From Myxococcales bacterium (GTDB taxonomy: Bacteria; Myxococcota_A; UBA796; GCA-2862545): 63,418 nucleotides of DNA. The stretch is taken from positions 1 to 63,418 of the forward strand of contig JAHQVJ010000167.1 of assembly GCA_019634415.1 (NCBI GenBank), read 5' to 3'. The stretch's first letter is position 1, and every line of letters starts with the position of its first letter. The translations under genes and the position numbers were made by a program. This document shows, one piece after another, positions 33,959 to 42,047 of this stretch. The notes beneath the pieces were generated by a model. The model was not told the DNA's origin. It did no database searches and was given only the letters and a program-made list of their open reading frames with translations.

Positions 33959-34518
33959 CGAGCGACGACGCGCGGAAGCGTCTCATCGAGCTGCTGTGCC
34001 AGCTGTCCATCCGCACCGGCCGGTTCGAGCTGTCCAGCGGCGGCGTGAGCGACCTGTACGTGGACGTTCGCCAGACGTCGCTGCACGCCGAAGGCGCGGC
34101 GTTGATCGCGCGGCTGGTGCTGGAGCGCCTGCGGGACGACGTGGTGGGCGTGGGCGGACCGACCCTGGGAGCGGACCCAGTGGCTTGCAGCGCCGCCGCA
34201 CACTCCATCGGTGTACTGGGCCGTCCCGTGCACGGCTTCCTGATCCGAAAGGAGCCCAAGGGGCACGGCGCCGGACGGGTGGTCGAGGGCATGGAGAACC
34301 TGCCGACGGGATCGAAGGTGTGCGTGGTGGAGGACACCACCACGACGGGCGGCTCCATGCTACGTGCCATCGAGCGCGCACGCACCGCGGGGCTGGACGT
34401 GGTCCAGGTTCTGGTGGTGGTGGAGCGCGAGGAGGGTGCGGTGGAGCGGTTCGCAGAGGCCGGCTTGCAACTCGAGTCCATCGTGGGCCGCGCCGAGCTG
34501 CTGGAACACCTGGCGTGA
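33955..34518 (+). CDS. pyrE: Orotate phosphoribosyltransferase
   Basis: A protein of 187 aa. It joins orotate and PRPP to give OMP in pyrimidine synthesis. FELSSGGVSDLYVDVRQTSL and the mobile loop FLIRKEPKGHGAGRVVEG are present. The PRPP-binding signature is VCVVEDTTTTGGSMLRAI (about 121-138). The start overlaps the TRAP permease stop and its stop overlaps the GTG of the Xaa-Pro peptidase gene. Coupling to a transporter is unusual; pyrD lies 5 kb downstream in another unit. Confidence 0.95.
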   Translation: MTSDDARKRLIELLCQLSIRTGRFELSSGGVSDLYVDVRQTSLHAEGAALIARLVLERLRDDVVGVGGPTLGADPVACSAAAHSIGVLGRPVHGFLIRKEPKGHGAGRVVEGMENLPTGSKVCVVEDTTTTGGSMLRAIERARTAGLDVVQVLVVVEREEGAVERFAEAGLQLESIVGRAELLEHLA

Positions 34519-35909
34519 TCCCTCTGCAGCGCCACAAGCAGCGCCGGCAGCAGCTCGCCGAGCGCGTGAGTGGACCGATCCTGCTGCTGGGCAACGGCAC
34601 GAGGGCGCGCAACCTGCCCATGACGCCCCTGCCCTTCCGCCAGGACTCCACCTTCCTGTACTTCACGGGCTGCGAGCGCCCCCACGCCGCGGCCCTCCTG
34701 CACGACGGTCGGTTCACGCTGTACCTGCCCGAGCCTGCCCCCGACGATGCGCTGTGGCATGGTCACACCGACGATCTCCAGGCCCTGTGCGCGCGCTATG
34801 GCGCCGACGAGGCCGTGCCCGTGGCTCGACTCGAGCAAGACGTGCAGTCGCTGCCACTCAGGGTCCTCGCTGTCCCGGACGAAGCGCGGAACCGCTGGGC
34901 GAGCCAGCTAGTGGGCCATGCGCTGCAGTTCGGCCGAGATCACGGCGATCCGGAGTTGGCGGACGCGGTGATCGCCCTACGCCGCACCAAGGATGCCGAC
35001 GAGATCGCGGAGATGCGGCAGGCCGCCAGCATCACCGAGAAGGCCTTCCTGGCCACCATGCGAGCCACGCAGCCCGGCAGTCACGAGCGCGGCCTGTGGA
35101 CGCTGTTCGAGGCGGTGCTGCGGATGCACGACGGTGTGCCCGGCTACGACACCATCCTGACTCAGTCGGGAGAGGTGCTGCACAACAACGACCACTCCGC
35201 ACCGCTGCAGGACGGCCGCCTCGTGCTGCTCGACGGCGGTGGGGAGCTGATGCGCAGCGGCTACGGCGTGGACATCACCCGCACCTGGCCCGTGTCGGGT
35301 CGATTCGAGGGCCGCCAGCGCGCCGCTTACGAGGCCGTGCTGGAGTCCCAGCGCGTGGCCATCGCCGCCTGCACGGTGGGCCGGGAGTACCGATCGGTGC
35401 ACGACGCTGCGTGCACCGTGCTCGCCCAGTTCCTGGTGGACGAAGGGCTCGTACGCGGAGAGCGCGACGGGATCCTCGAGCGCGGCACCCACGCCCTGTT
35501 CTTCCCCCATGGCGTGGGCCACCACCTCGGGCTCGACGTGCACGACCTGGAGAACTTCGGCGACCGCCCCGCCTACCCGCCCGGCGTGCCACGGCCCGAG
35601 CCCTTCGGCACTCGGTATCTGCGCCTCAACCTCCCGCTGGAGGCGGGCTGGGTGGTGACCGTGGAGCCAGGCTTCTACGTCGTGCCTGCGATCCTGCAGG
35701 ATCCGGAGCTGCTGGCCTTGCACGGCTCGGCGCTGAACACCGACGCCATCGACCGCTGGCAGGGATTCGGCGGCATCCGCATCGAGGACGACGTGCTCGT
35801 GACGGAGACGGGCCCCGACGTTCTGACGAGCGTACCCAAGGCTGCAGATGCCATCTTGGAGATCGTGGGAAGTGGCCCCACAGCCGAGGCGCTTCTGTGT
35901 GGATCCTAG
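34515..35909 (+). CDS. pepP: Xaa-Pro aminopeptidase (M24B)
   Basis: A protein of 464 aa from a GTG start that overlaps pyrE (GTGA). The AMP_N domain (about 1-130; PFRQDSTFLYFTGCERPHAA) precedes the pita-bread catalytic domain. Metal ligands are visible in LDGGGELMRSGYGVDITRTW (two Asp), FFPHGVGHHLGLDVHD (His), VVTVEPGFYV (Glu) and GGIRIEDDVLVTE (Glu). It removes N-terminal residues preceding proline and is predicted cytoplasmic, with no signal peptide. Confidence 0.93.
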   Translation: MIPLQRHKQRRQQLAERVSGPILLLGNGTRARNLPMTPLPFRQDSTFLYFTGCERPHAAALLHDGRFTLYLPEPAPDDALWHGHTDDLQALCARYGADEAVPVARLEQDVQSLPLRVLAVPDEARNRWASQLVGHALQFGRDHGDPELADAVIALRRTKDADEIAEMRQAASITEKAFLATMRATQPGSHERGLWTLFEAVLRMHDGVPGYDTILTQSGEVLHNNDHSAPLQDGRLVLLDGGGELMRSGYGVDITRTWPVSGRFEGRQRAAYEAVLESQRVAIAACTVGREYRSVHDAACTVLAQFLVDEGLVRGERDGILERGTHALFFPHGVGHHLGLDVHDLENFGDRPAYPPGVPRPEPFGTRYLRLNLPLEAGWVVTVEPGFYVVPAILQDPELLALHGSALNTDAIDRWQGFGGIRIEDDVLVTETGPDVLTSVPKAADAILEIVGSGPTAEALLCGS

Positions 35910-36337
35910 TCGTCATCGTCGGCATCACGTTCGCCGCCTACGTGGCGATGGGCGCCTGGCACGGCAGGCTGCTCTCCGTCGGCATCGGAGGTAGCCCCTG
36001 TCCGGAGTGCGGAGGCCAGCTACAGACCCTGACGCCGGGCCCCGGGGCGGCGGCCGGAGAGCGGCCCCGCAGCTACGAGCTGCGCGTCTGTGCCAGCTGT
36101 AGCCACGTGTCCACCACGGTCCATGGCGCGCGCAGCCTGTATGCCTACTGCCCGAGCTGCCGTCAGATGTCGTTGGAGGTGCACGCCAAGGCGAGCGGAA
36201 GCGACCGGATCGACGTGAACGAGCAGTGCCAGATCTGCGGCTTCCAGGCGGAGCTGGACCTCGAGCGGCGAGTGGCCACGCCGCCACCCGACGACGACGA
36301 TCGCAGCAACAACGTGATCCCGTTTCCCAAGCGCTGA
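35897..36337 (+). CDS. Membrane-anchored zinc-ribbon protein, function unknown
   Basis: A protein of 146 aa from GTG 35897, which overlaps the peptidase gene by 13 bases. An N-terminal membrane helix (1-20, WILVVIVGITFAAYVAMGA) is followed by four CxxC knuckles (C35/C38, C65/C68, C85/C88, C111/C114), enough for two zinc sites. The tail is acidic (PPPDDDDRSNNVIPFPKR). It is probably a structural or binding module at the cytoplasmic membrane. No known family was recognised. It is convergent with nadB (25-base gap). Confidence 0.7.
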   Translation: MWILVVIVGITFAAYVAMGAWHGRLLSVGIGGSPCPECGGQLQTLTPGPGAAAGERPRSYELRVCASCSHVSTTVHGARSLYAYCPSCRQMSLEVHAKASGSDRIDVNEQCQICGFQAELDLERRVATPPPDDDDRSNNVIPFPKR

Positions 36338-36362
36338 TCGGTCACAGAGGGCGGTCGGATCC

Positions 36363-37979
36363 CTAGAGCCAGCGCTGGATCACCGTGTCGGCCACGAACC
36401 GAGGGTCGGTCTTTGGGAAGTCCATCGTGCAGTGCAGTCCACGGCTCTCCCGCCGTTTCAGGGAGCACTTGATGATCATGTCGGCCACGTTCACCAGGTT
36501 GCGCAGCTCCACCAGGTCCCCAGTCATCTGGAAGTCCCAGTAGTAGGTGTTGACTTCGTCCTTCACGAGACGGATCCGACGCAGGGCTCGCTGAAGTCGC
36601 CGGTGTGTACGCACGATACCCACGTAGTTCCACATGAAGGCCCGGATCTCCTTCCAGGTCTGTTTGATGACCACACGCTCGTCGGAGTCGACCGCCGTGC
36701 CCGAGTCCCACTCCGGGAGCCCCTCGGGCATCGGGACGTCGGAGAGGCGTGCGACGCACTGCTCAGCAGCGTGCTGGGCGAAAACCACCGCCTCGAGCAG
36801 GCTGTTCGATGCCAGACGGTTGGCACCGTGTAGGCCCGTGCAGGAGGCCTCCCCCACCACGAACAGGTTGCGGATGGAGCTCTCGCCCTGCAGCGTGGTC
36901 TGCACCCCGCCGCACATGTAGTGGGCCGCAGGCACCACCGGGATGGGGCCCGTGGTCATGTCGATGCCCAGGGTGAGCAACCGCGCGTGGATGTTGGGGA
37001 ACTTGTGCTCCACCTCGGCCTTCGACAGATGGGTCATGTCGAGCAGCGCACAATCCAGGCCGTGTCGCTTCAGCTGCTCGTCGATGGCTCGGGCCACGAT
37101 GTCGCGCGGAGCAAGCTCGGCGCGCTCGTCGATGTCCGGCATGAAGCGGTGGCCGTTCGGGAGCAACAGGCGGCCCCCTTCTCCCCGCAAGGCCTCCGAC
37201 ACCAGGAAGCTATGCTCCTTGTCGTGGTACAGGCAGGTCGGGTGGAACTGCACGAACTCCATGTTCGCGATGCGCGCGCCCGCCCTCCAGGCCATCGCGA
37301 TCCCATCGCCCGTCGCGATCTTGGGGTTGGTGGTGAACTGGTAGACCTTGCCGGCCCCTCCGGTGGCCAGCACCGTGCATCGGGCCACGTACGTCTGGAC
37401 CGATCCGGGCCCCCCGCGCTGGTCCAGCACATACGCCCCGATCACCACGTCGTCCTCGGGAGGGATCTGCCCTCTCCGACGAGCTAGCCAACGTGCCGTG
37501 ACGAGGTCCACCGCCATGTGGTGATCGAGCAACGTGATGTTGTCGTGCTCGACGCACGCCTCGTGCAGAGCCCGCACGATCTCCTGGCCCGTGAAGTCCT
37601 CGGCGTGGAGGATCCGGCGATGGCTGTGCCCCCCCTCGCGATGAAGATCGTAGACGTCGGGATCATCGAGACGACGGGTGAAGCGCGTGCCCACGTCGAT
37701 GAGGTCGCGCACCCGCGCCGGTCCCTCCCGGACCGTCTGCTCCACCGCATCGCGACGGCACAGGCCCGCCCCGGCGGTGAGCGTGTCCTGGACGTGGTTG
37801 TCGAAGTTGTCTTCGTCCGACCAGACCGCCGCGATGCCGCCCTGAGCGTAGCGTGAGTTGCTCTCCTGCGGCTCTGCCTTGGTGATCATGGTCACGCGTC
37901 CGTGGTCGGCTGCACGCAGGGCGAACCACATCCCCGCGACACCACTGCCGATCACCAGGAAATCCGTCTGTCGGGCCAT
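36363..37979 (-). CDS. nadB: L-aspartate oxidase
   Basis: A protein of 538 aa. It oxidises L-aspartate to iminoaspartate for NAD synthesis. The FAD dinucleotide motif is at the N-terminus (DFLVIGSGVAGMWFALRAAD). The family region SRYAQGGIAAVWSDEDN is present. The substrate-site segment reads MEFVQFHPTCLY. HYMCGGVQTTLQGESSIRNL and GEASCTGLHGANRLASNSLL are typical of NadB. The C-terminal helical domain ends VADTVIQRWL. ATG 37979 gives the normal length; the longer upstream frame is antisense to the next gene. Confidence 0.95.
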   Translation of the reverse strand: MARQTDFLVIGSGVAGMWFALRAADHGRVTMITKAEPQESNSRYAQGGIAAVWSDEDNFDNHVQDTLTAGAGLCRRDAVEQTVREGPARVRDLIDVGTRFTRRLDDPDVYDLHREGGHSHRRILHAEDFTGQEIVRALHEACVEHDNITLLDHHMAVDLVTARWLARRRGQIPPEDDVVIGAYVLDQRGGPGSVQTYVARCTVLATGGAGKVYQFTTNPKIATGDGIAMAWRAGARIANMEFVQFHPTCLYHDKEHSFLVSEALRGEGGRLLLPNGHRFMPDIDERAELAPRDIVARAIDEQLKRHGLDCALLDMTHLSKAEVEHKFPNIHARLLTLGIDMTTGPIPVVPAAHYMCGGVQTTLQGESSIRNLFVVGEASCTGLHGANRLASNSLLEAVVFAQHAAEQCVARLSDVPMPEGLPEWDSGTAVDSDERVVIKQTWKEIRAFMWNYVGIVRTHRRLQRALRRIRLVKDEVNTYYWDFQMTGDLVELRNLVNVADMIIKCSLKRRESRGLHCTMDFPKTDPRFVADTVIQRWL

Positions 37980-38591
37980 CGTCGCACGCTCCACTGGAGA
38001 GGTTACCCCCAGCCGAGGATTCGTCCATGGAGCGACCCGGTCGTCCAGCTCATTCCCAACGCCATCACGGTCTCTCGCGGACTCTGCGGCCCGCTGGTGG
38101 CCTGGCTCCTGGTGGTGGGCGACGCCAACTTCGCCGCCTTCTGGGTCTTCCTCGCCGCCATCGTCACCGACCTCTTGGACGGCTGGGCCGCGCGGCTCCT
38201 CGACGCCTTCCATCCAGCGGGGCTGTGGCTCGACCCCTTCGCCGACAAGGCACTCACCGACGTCACCTGGGCGGGCCTGTGGTGGGTGGGGTTCGCCCCT
38301 GGGTGGCTGTGTGCCGCGATGATCCTGCGCGACGTCGCGATCCTGCTGGTGTGGGGATGGATCCTGGCGAGTGGAAGCACCCTTCGCTGGCAACCCACAC
38401 CCGCCGGCCAGACGATGGTGGCCTTCGAGGGCGTGGCCCTGTGCGTGTTCCTGTTCCACGGGCCCTGGCTGAACGTGCACTGGCCCACCGTGGGCACCGT
38501 CCTGGGTGTCATCAGCCTGGGCCTTTCCTTCGTGTCGCTACTGGAGTACGCGGTGAACGGCCCGATGAAGCGGAGATCCCGTGAGCGGTAG
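37902..38591 (+). CDS. CDP-alcohol phosphatidyltransferase (PgsA-like), start uncertain
   Basis: The conserved part begins at about 38,046 (IPNAITVSRGLCGPLVAW) and has the full CDP-alcohol motif DLLDGWAARLLDAFHPAGLW followed by LDPFADKA, with several membrane helices. It makes a phospholipid, perhaps phosphatidylglycerophosphate. No ATG, GTG or TTG lies in frame between ATG 37902 and the conserved region. The ATG 37902 would put 78 bases antisense over the nadB start and add about 50 unrelated residues. The nearby ATG 38027 is in another frame. Either an ATT start (38052), a sequencing frameshift or a real long leader must apply. It is followed by a second member 10 bases before its own stop. 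Confidence 0.75.
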   Translation: MVGCTQGEPHPRDTTADHQEIRLSGHRRTLHWRGYPQPRIRPWSDPVVQLIPNAITVSRGLCGPLVAWLLVVGDANFAAFWVFLAAIVTDLLDGWAARLLDAFHPAGLWLDPFADKALTDVTWAGLWWVGFAPGWLCAAMILRDVAILLVWGWILASGSTLRWQPTPAGQTMVAFEGVALCVFLFHGPWLNVHWPTVGTVLGVISLGLSFVSLLEYAVNGPMKRRSRER

Positions 38592-39186
38592 CGCCCCAAT
38601 CAATCCCAACCTGGTCACTGCCCTCCGGTTGCCACTGGCTCCGGTCGCGGTGGCCTTCATGACGGCGGGAACCACCTGGGGCTACGTGACGGCTGCCGTC
38701 CTGGCCCTCGTGCTCGAGATCACCGACATCGCAGACGGCGTGATCGCTCGTCGCTATGGCATGGTGACGACGTTCGGCAAGCTGTTCGACCCCTTCTCGG
38801 ATGCCTTCTGTCGCTTCATGCTCTTCTTGGGGCTGCTGGCGATCGGCACGGCAGATCTCTGGATGATCTTGGTGATCTTCGCGCGCGATTCCTCGATCTC
38901 GTTCCTGCGATCCATCGCCGCCGTGCGCAACGTGGTCCTCTCGGCGCGCTTCAGTGGAAAGCTGAAGGCCGTGGTTCAGGGCGTGGGCACTCAGCTCATC
39001 TTCCTCACGCTGGTGCTGCTGGCCGTCGCTCCCGAGCTGGGCATCCCCGCCACCCTGCCCTGGTGGACCATGGCTGTGATCACGGTCGTGACCTTCGGCT
39101 CCTTCGTGGACTACTTCTGGGGAAACCTTCCGATCCTCCGAGCCGCCTGGTACGACCTCCCCCTCGGCACCGCCGGCGAGTCCTGA
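38581..39186 (+). CDS. Second CDP-alcohol phosphatidyltransferase (PgsA-like)
   Basis: A protein of 201 aa from GTG 38581, overlapping the previous gene by 11 bases. The motif DIADGVIARRYGMVTTFG then KLFDPFSDAFCR satisfies D-x2-DG-x2-AR-x8-G-x3-D-x3-D. Helices flank it, with the C-terminal one near 155-180. PNLVTALRLPLAPVAVAF at the N-terminus is PgsA-like. It resembles the preceding gene in motif only, so they are not a recent duplication. The two may make different polar lipids, or one may be PgsA. The pyrD start is one base after its stop. Confidence 0.85.
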   Translation: MSGSAPINPNLVTALRLPLAPVAVAFMTAGTTWGYVTAAVLALVLEITDIADGVIARRYGMVTTFGKLFDPFSDAFCRFMLFLGLLAIGTADLWMILVIFARDSSISFLRSIAAVRNVVLSARFSGKLKAVVQGVGTQLIFLTLVLLAVAPELGIPATLPWWTMAVITVVTFGSFVDYFWGNLPILRAAWYDLPLGTAGES

Positions 39187-39187
39187 C

Positions 39188-40207
39188 GTGCTCGATCTGT
39201 CGTGGCCCCTGGTTCGCTCCGTCCTCTTCCGACTCGACGCCGAGCGAGCCCACCACCTGACTCTGTGGGGACTGGAGCATCTCGGGCGACCCATCGGCGC
39301 GATGGCCCGGCTTGCTGGCGGTACTCCTCCGGCCTCCCTGGCACGTCGACTGGGGCCCCTGACGCTTCCGGGTCCGGTAGGACTGGCGGCAGGCCTCGAC
39401 AAGGATGGTGTGGCCATTCCCTTCTGGCCATCCCTGGGATTCGGCTTCGTGGAGGTCGGCACCGTCACGGCTCATCCGCAGCCCGGCAACCCCACCCCAC
39501 GCCTGTTTCGCTTCCCACGCGACCGCGCCATCGTGAATCGGATGGGCTTCAACAACCACGGATCGGAAGCCCTCGCGAGCCGCCTCCGCAGGCTGCGGGA
39601 GTCCGGTCGATGGCCCGACGTGCCCGTGGGCGCCAACGTGGGCAAGAGCAAGGTCACGCCCCTCGAGGAGGCCTCGGGCGACTATGCCACCTCGGTCCGA
39701 CGGCTACAGGGTCTCGTGGACTGGTTCACCGTGAACGTGAGCTCCCCGAACACTCCGGGGCTTCGCCAGCTGCAGGGGGCAGCGTTCCTCTCCGAGCTCC
39801 TGCACACGGTGCTGGATGCATCCGACGGCACCCCGGTGCTGCTGAAGCTCTCCCCCGACCTGTCCGACGAGGCCATCGACTCCGCCGTGGAGCTCGCCAA
39901 GCAGGCAGGCGTGACCGGCATCGTGGCCACCAACACCACAATCGGACGAGACGGACTGACCCGCGATCCAGGAGAGGCTGGCGGCATGTCTGGGCGTCCT
40001 CTGTGGCCCCTCGCCCGCGATCGAATCGGACGGGTACTCCAGGCGGCAGGAGATCTACCCGTGGTGGGTGTGGGCGGGATCGAAGACGCCGAGCAGGTAC
40101 GCGAGCTACTCGATGCCGGCTGTGCCGCGGTTCAGCTGTACTCGTCGCTGATCTTCCAGGGTCCCGGCCTGATCCATCGCATGAATCGCAGCCTGGAGGG
40201 ATCGTGA
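39188..40207 (+). CDS. pyrD: Dihydroorotate dehydrogenase (quinone), class 2
   Basis: A protein of 339 aa from GTG 39188. It oxidises dihydroorotate to orotate at the membrane, passing electrons to quinone. The N-terminal amphipathic class 2 extension is present (VLFRLDAERAHHLTLWGLEH). FMN and substrate segments follow: GPVGLAAGLDKDG, NRMGFNNHGSEALA, NVSSPNTPGLRQLQ (class 2 catalytic Ser), LLKLSPDLS, ATNTTIGRDGL and VVGVGGIEDAEQVRELLDAG. It overlaps the following lipoprotein gene by 4 bases. Confidence 0.95.
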   Translation: MLDLSWPLVRSVLFRLDAERAHHLTLWGLEHLGRPIGAMARLAGGTPPASLARRLGPLTLPGPVGLAAGLDKDGVAIPFWPSLGFGFVEVGTVTAHPQPGNPTPRLFRFPRDRAIVNRMGFNNHGSEALASRLRRLRESGRWPDVPVGANVGKSKVTPLEEASGDYATSVRRLQGLVDWFTVNVSSPNTPGLRQLQGAAFLSELLHTVLDASDGTPVLLKLSPDLSDEAIDSAVELAKQAGVTGIVATNTTIGRDGLTRDPGEAGGMSGRPLWPLARDRIGRVLQAAGDLPVVGVGGIEDAEQVRELLDAGCAAVQLYSSLIFQGPGLIHRMNRSLEGS

Positions 40208-41631
40208 CCCCAGCCGTTGTCCCTCCGCGACGACCCACTGCCTGGCCGAGCGTTCGCCGAGCGCTTCGAGCCCTGTCCGGCCTGGCGCCCTGGAGCCTCT
40301 TGGCTCTGTCGATCGGTTGTCCTCGGCCCGTTCCCGATCACCTCCGGATGGAGCCACGCGAACAAGCAAAGACGTCCACGGATCACATCGTCGACCAGGG
40401 AAGTGCCCTGGCCACCATGCTCGGCTCGGACCCCATGGCGCGCTCCCCCAAGCTCCTCGAGCCCGATCTGCTGGAGGCGCTGGAGGGTGGGAAGCCGCTT
40501 GCCGCATTCGTGAAGGTGGTTCGCTCCGTGGAGCAGGGCGACGGGATCCTCGCTCGATCCATGCAGCAGGCGGAGGAGGAATGGAGCGACACGGCGGTGG
40601 TTCCGTTGGCACGTGGGTATCGTCTGCGCATCGTGGAGAACCTGCTCGCGAGCGCACAGCGTGAGCCGCTGGCCACACAGGCTGCCGCCTTGGCGCTGAT
40701 CACGCCACTGGAGCCTGCGCCCGAGGGCGCTCCCCCACCGCGCACCCCACTGGAGTGGCTCGGCGGTGCTCAAATCCATGACTCCTGGGTACGCAACTAC
40801 GCAGACCGCTGGGTCTTGCAAGGGTGGATGACGGATCCGGAGATTCCCCTGGAGGTGCTCGCGCCTTTGCTCAGCGCCCCTCAGTACGATGGTCTGCGAG
40901 CCACCCCCATGGGTGCGCTCGTCCTCGCACGTGCAGAGCGCCGCGAGGCGGAGGTCCAGGGTGCCTGGCAGGCACTGGAGCACGCCACGCAGCTGTCGCT
41001 ACAGCGAGTCGCCGCCGACCGCGACAAGGAGCAGGCCGCCTGGGCCGACACACGTGAGGCCGAGGCCGAGAGGCTCGAGGTCGAGGACCCCATCGCGTCC
41101 CTGCTCCAACATGCGAGCGTCCAGCTCACGGCGGCAGCCGGCGACGCCCGAGCTGCCGGTGGAGCCCTCCTCGCCCTCTCGGCGCTGCGCTGGGGTGGCA
41201 CCTGCGCCCTGAAGCCCTGCATCGGGGTGGATCGCGTGTCCACCATGCGCAGCGCTCGGCGCTGGCATCCCGATGTCGACGCGCTCGCCTCGCTGTGGCA
41301 GGTGATCGCCCTCAAAGACGCGGTCGACACCCTGGAGGTCGGGCACGACACGGCCCTCTTCCCCACCGCCACCGTGGGTGTGGTGGACGCCCTGCTGGGA
41401 ACGGGAGGCGGCCCCATCGACGGGGCCATCCTGCAGAAGCGTCGTCCCGATCCCGCCGCGTGGCTGACCATGGCTCGAGCCGTGGGCAAGGAAGGCGTCG
41501 TCGACTGGGAAGGCGCCCGGGAAGCCGTGGGCGAACACCTCCAGCGCGAGGTCTCGGAGGCCCTGAACACGCCTCGCTCCCCCGAAGTCCGATCGCTGCT
41601 GGAGCGGATCGAGCGTCGGGCCGTTCCTTGA
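40204..41631 (+). CDS. Hypothetical lipoprotein, helical
   Basis: A protein of 475 aa from GTG 40204, overlapping pyrD. After a long basic N-terminus, a hydrophobic stretch ends in a lipobox (SLLALSIGC, Cys39). The remainder is mostly helical, alanine-rich and without membrane segments. Two Cys lie close together (GGTCALKPCIG, about 340-347). No domain was recognised. It ends 46 bases before tRNA-Gly. Possible roles are surface or periplasmic; no function is assigned. Confidence 0.7.
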   Translation: MTPAVVPPRRPTAWPSVRRALRALSGLAPWSLLALSIGCPRPVPDHLRMEPREQAKTSTDHIVDQGSALATMLGSDPMARSPKLLEPDLLEALEGGKPLAAFVKVVRSVEQGDGILARSMQQAEEEWSDTAVVPLARGYRLRIVENLLASAQREPLATQAAALALITPLEPAPEGAPPPRTPLEWLGGAQIHDSWVRNYADRWVLQGWMTDPEIPLEVLAPLLSAPQYDGLRATPMGALVLARAERREAEVQGAWQALEHATQLSLQRVAADRDKEQAAWADTREAEAERLEVEDPIASLLQHASVQLTAAAGDARAAGGALLALSALRWGGTCALKPCIGVDRVSTMRSARRWHPDVDALASLWQVIALKDAVDTLEVGHDTALFPTATVGVVDALLGTGGGPIDGAILQKRRPDPAAWLTMARAVGKEGVVDWEGAREAVGEHLQREVSEALNTPRSPEVRSLLERIERRAVP

Positions 41632-41677
41632 GCATCTGTTGGCACGCCTGAGGGCGAGGAGTTACTTCCACCTCGCT

Positions 41678-41749
41678 GCGGGTGTAGCTCAGTGGTAGAG
41701 CCCCACGTTGCCAACGTGGCTGTCGTGAGTTCGAATCTCATCACCCGCT
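41678..41749 (+). tRNA. tRNA-Gly (GCC)
   Basis: The acceptor GCGGGTG (41678-41684) pairs with CACCCGC (41742-41748), followed by discriminator T. The anticodon stem-loop CCACG-TTGCCAA-CGTGG carries GCC. The D-arm AGCTCAGTGGTAGAGC is canonical and the T-arm is TGAGTTCGAATCTCA. CCA is not encoded. Confidence 0.95.
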
Positions 41750-41760
41750 CTCCTTCATTC

Positions 41761-42042
41761 CGGGCCCTCTAGCCCGAACGTCTCTGCCGGCCCTCGGACG
41801 CACCGTGGAGCTGCCGACGTCTGAGACGCGCCCTCCGAGGCGGTCCGACGCTATGGTTTTCCATAGTCGGCGACCTTCCCCACGCGGCAACCCCCGTAGC
41901 GGTGGCAGCCCGAAGTCCGCAGGTTCTACCTGCTCCGATCGGTGGTTACCACCTGAGTCGGCGAGTGGTTTGGCCCCTGTGGTCGCCCCGCACCCAACTC
42001 ATCCACAGAGTTATCCACAAGCAGGACTTCCCAATGGGAAGT
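41761..42042. other. Gene-free hairpin-rich spacer between tRNA-Gly and the oxidoreductase gene
   Basis: About 280 bases without a gene. Visible pieces: CGGGC/GCCCG hairpin (41761-41776, a likely tRNA-Gly terminator), CTATGG-TTTT-CCATAG (41851-41866), GCAGGT-TCT-ACCTGC (41919-41933), GGTGG-TTA-CCACC (41941-41953), two DnaA-box-like sites (41999-42019) and ACTTCCC-AAT-GGGAAGT (42026-42042). The last directly follows the minus-strand oxidoreductase stop and may be its terminator. The run of small perfect hairpins could be a structured RNA or a regulatory region. No known RNA family was recognised. Confidence 0.5.
41999..42019 (+). promoter_or_regulatory. Two DnaA-box-like sites
   Basis: TCATCCACA (41999-42007, one mismatch) and TTATCCACA (42011-42019, perfect consensus) are in the same orientation, 12 bases apart. 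They could titrate or bind DnaA. There is no AT-rich unwinding region and no dnaA/dnaN neighbourhood, so a full replication origin is unlikely. Confidence 0.45.
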
Positions 42043-42047
42043 ACGCT

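Noticed and set aside
38027..38584. Separate gene starting at ATG 38027
   Set aside because: Its frame gives an Arg/Gly/Pro-rich product, while the overlapping frame holds the full CDP-alcohol transferase motif.
41750..42047. A chromosomal replication origin
   Set aside because: Only two DnaA-box-like sites, no AT-rich region, and no dnaA, dnaN, gyrB or rpmH nearby.
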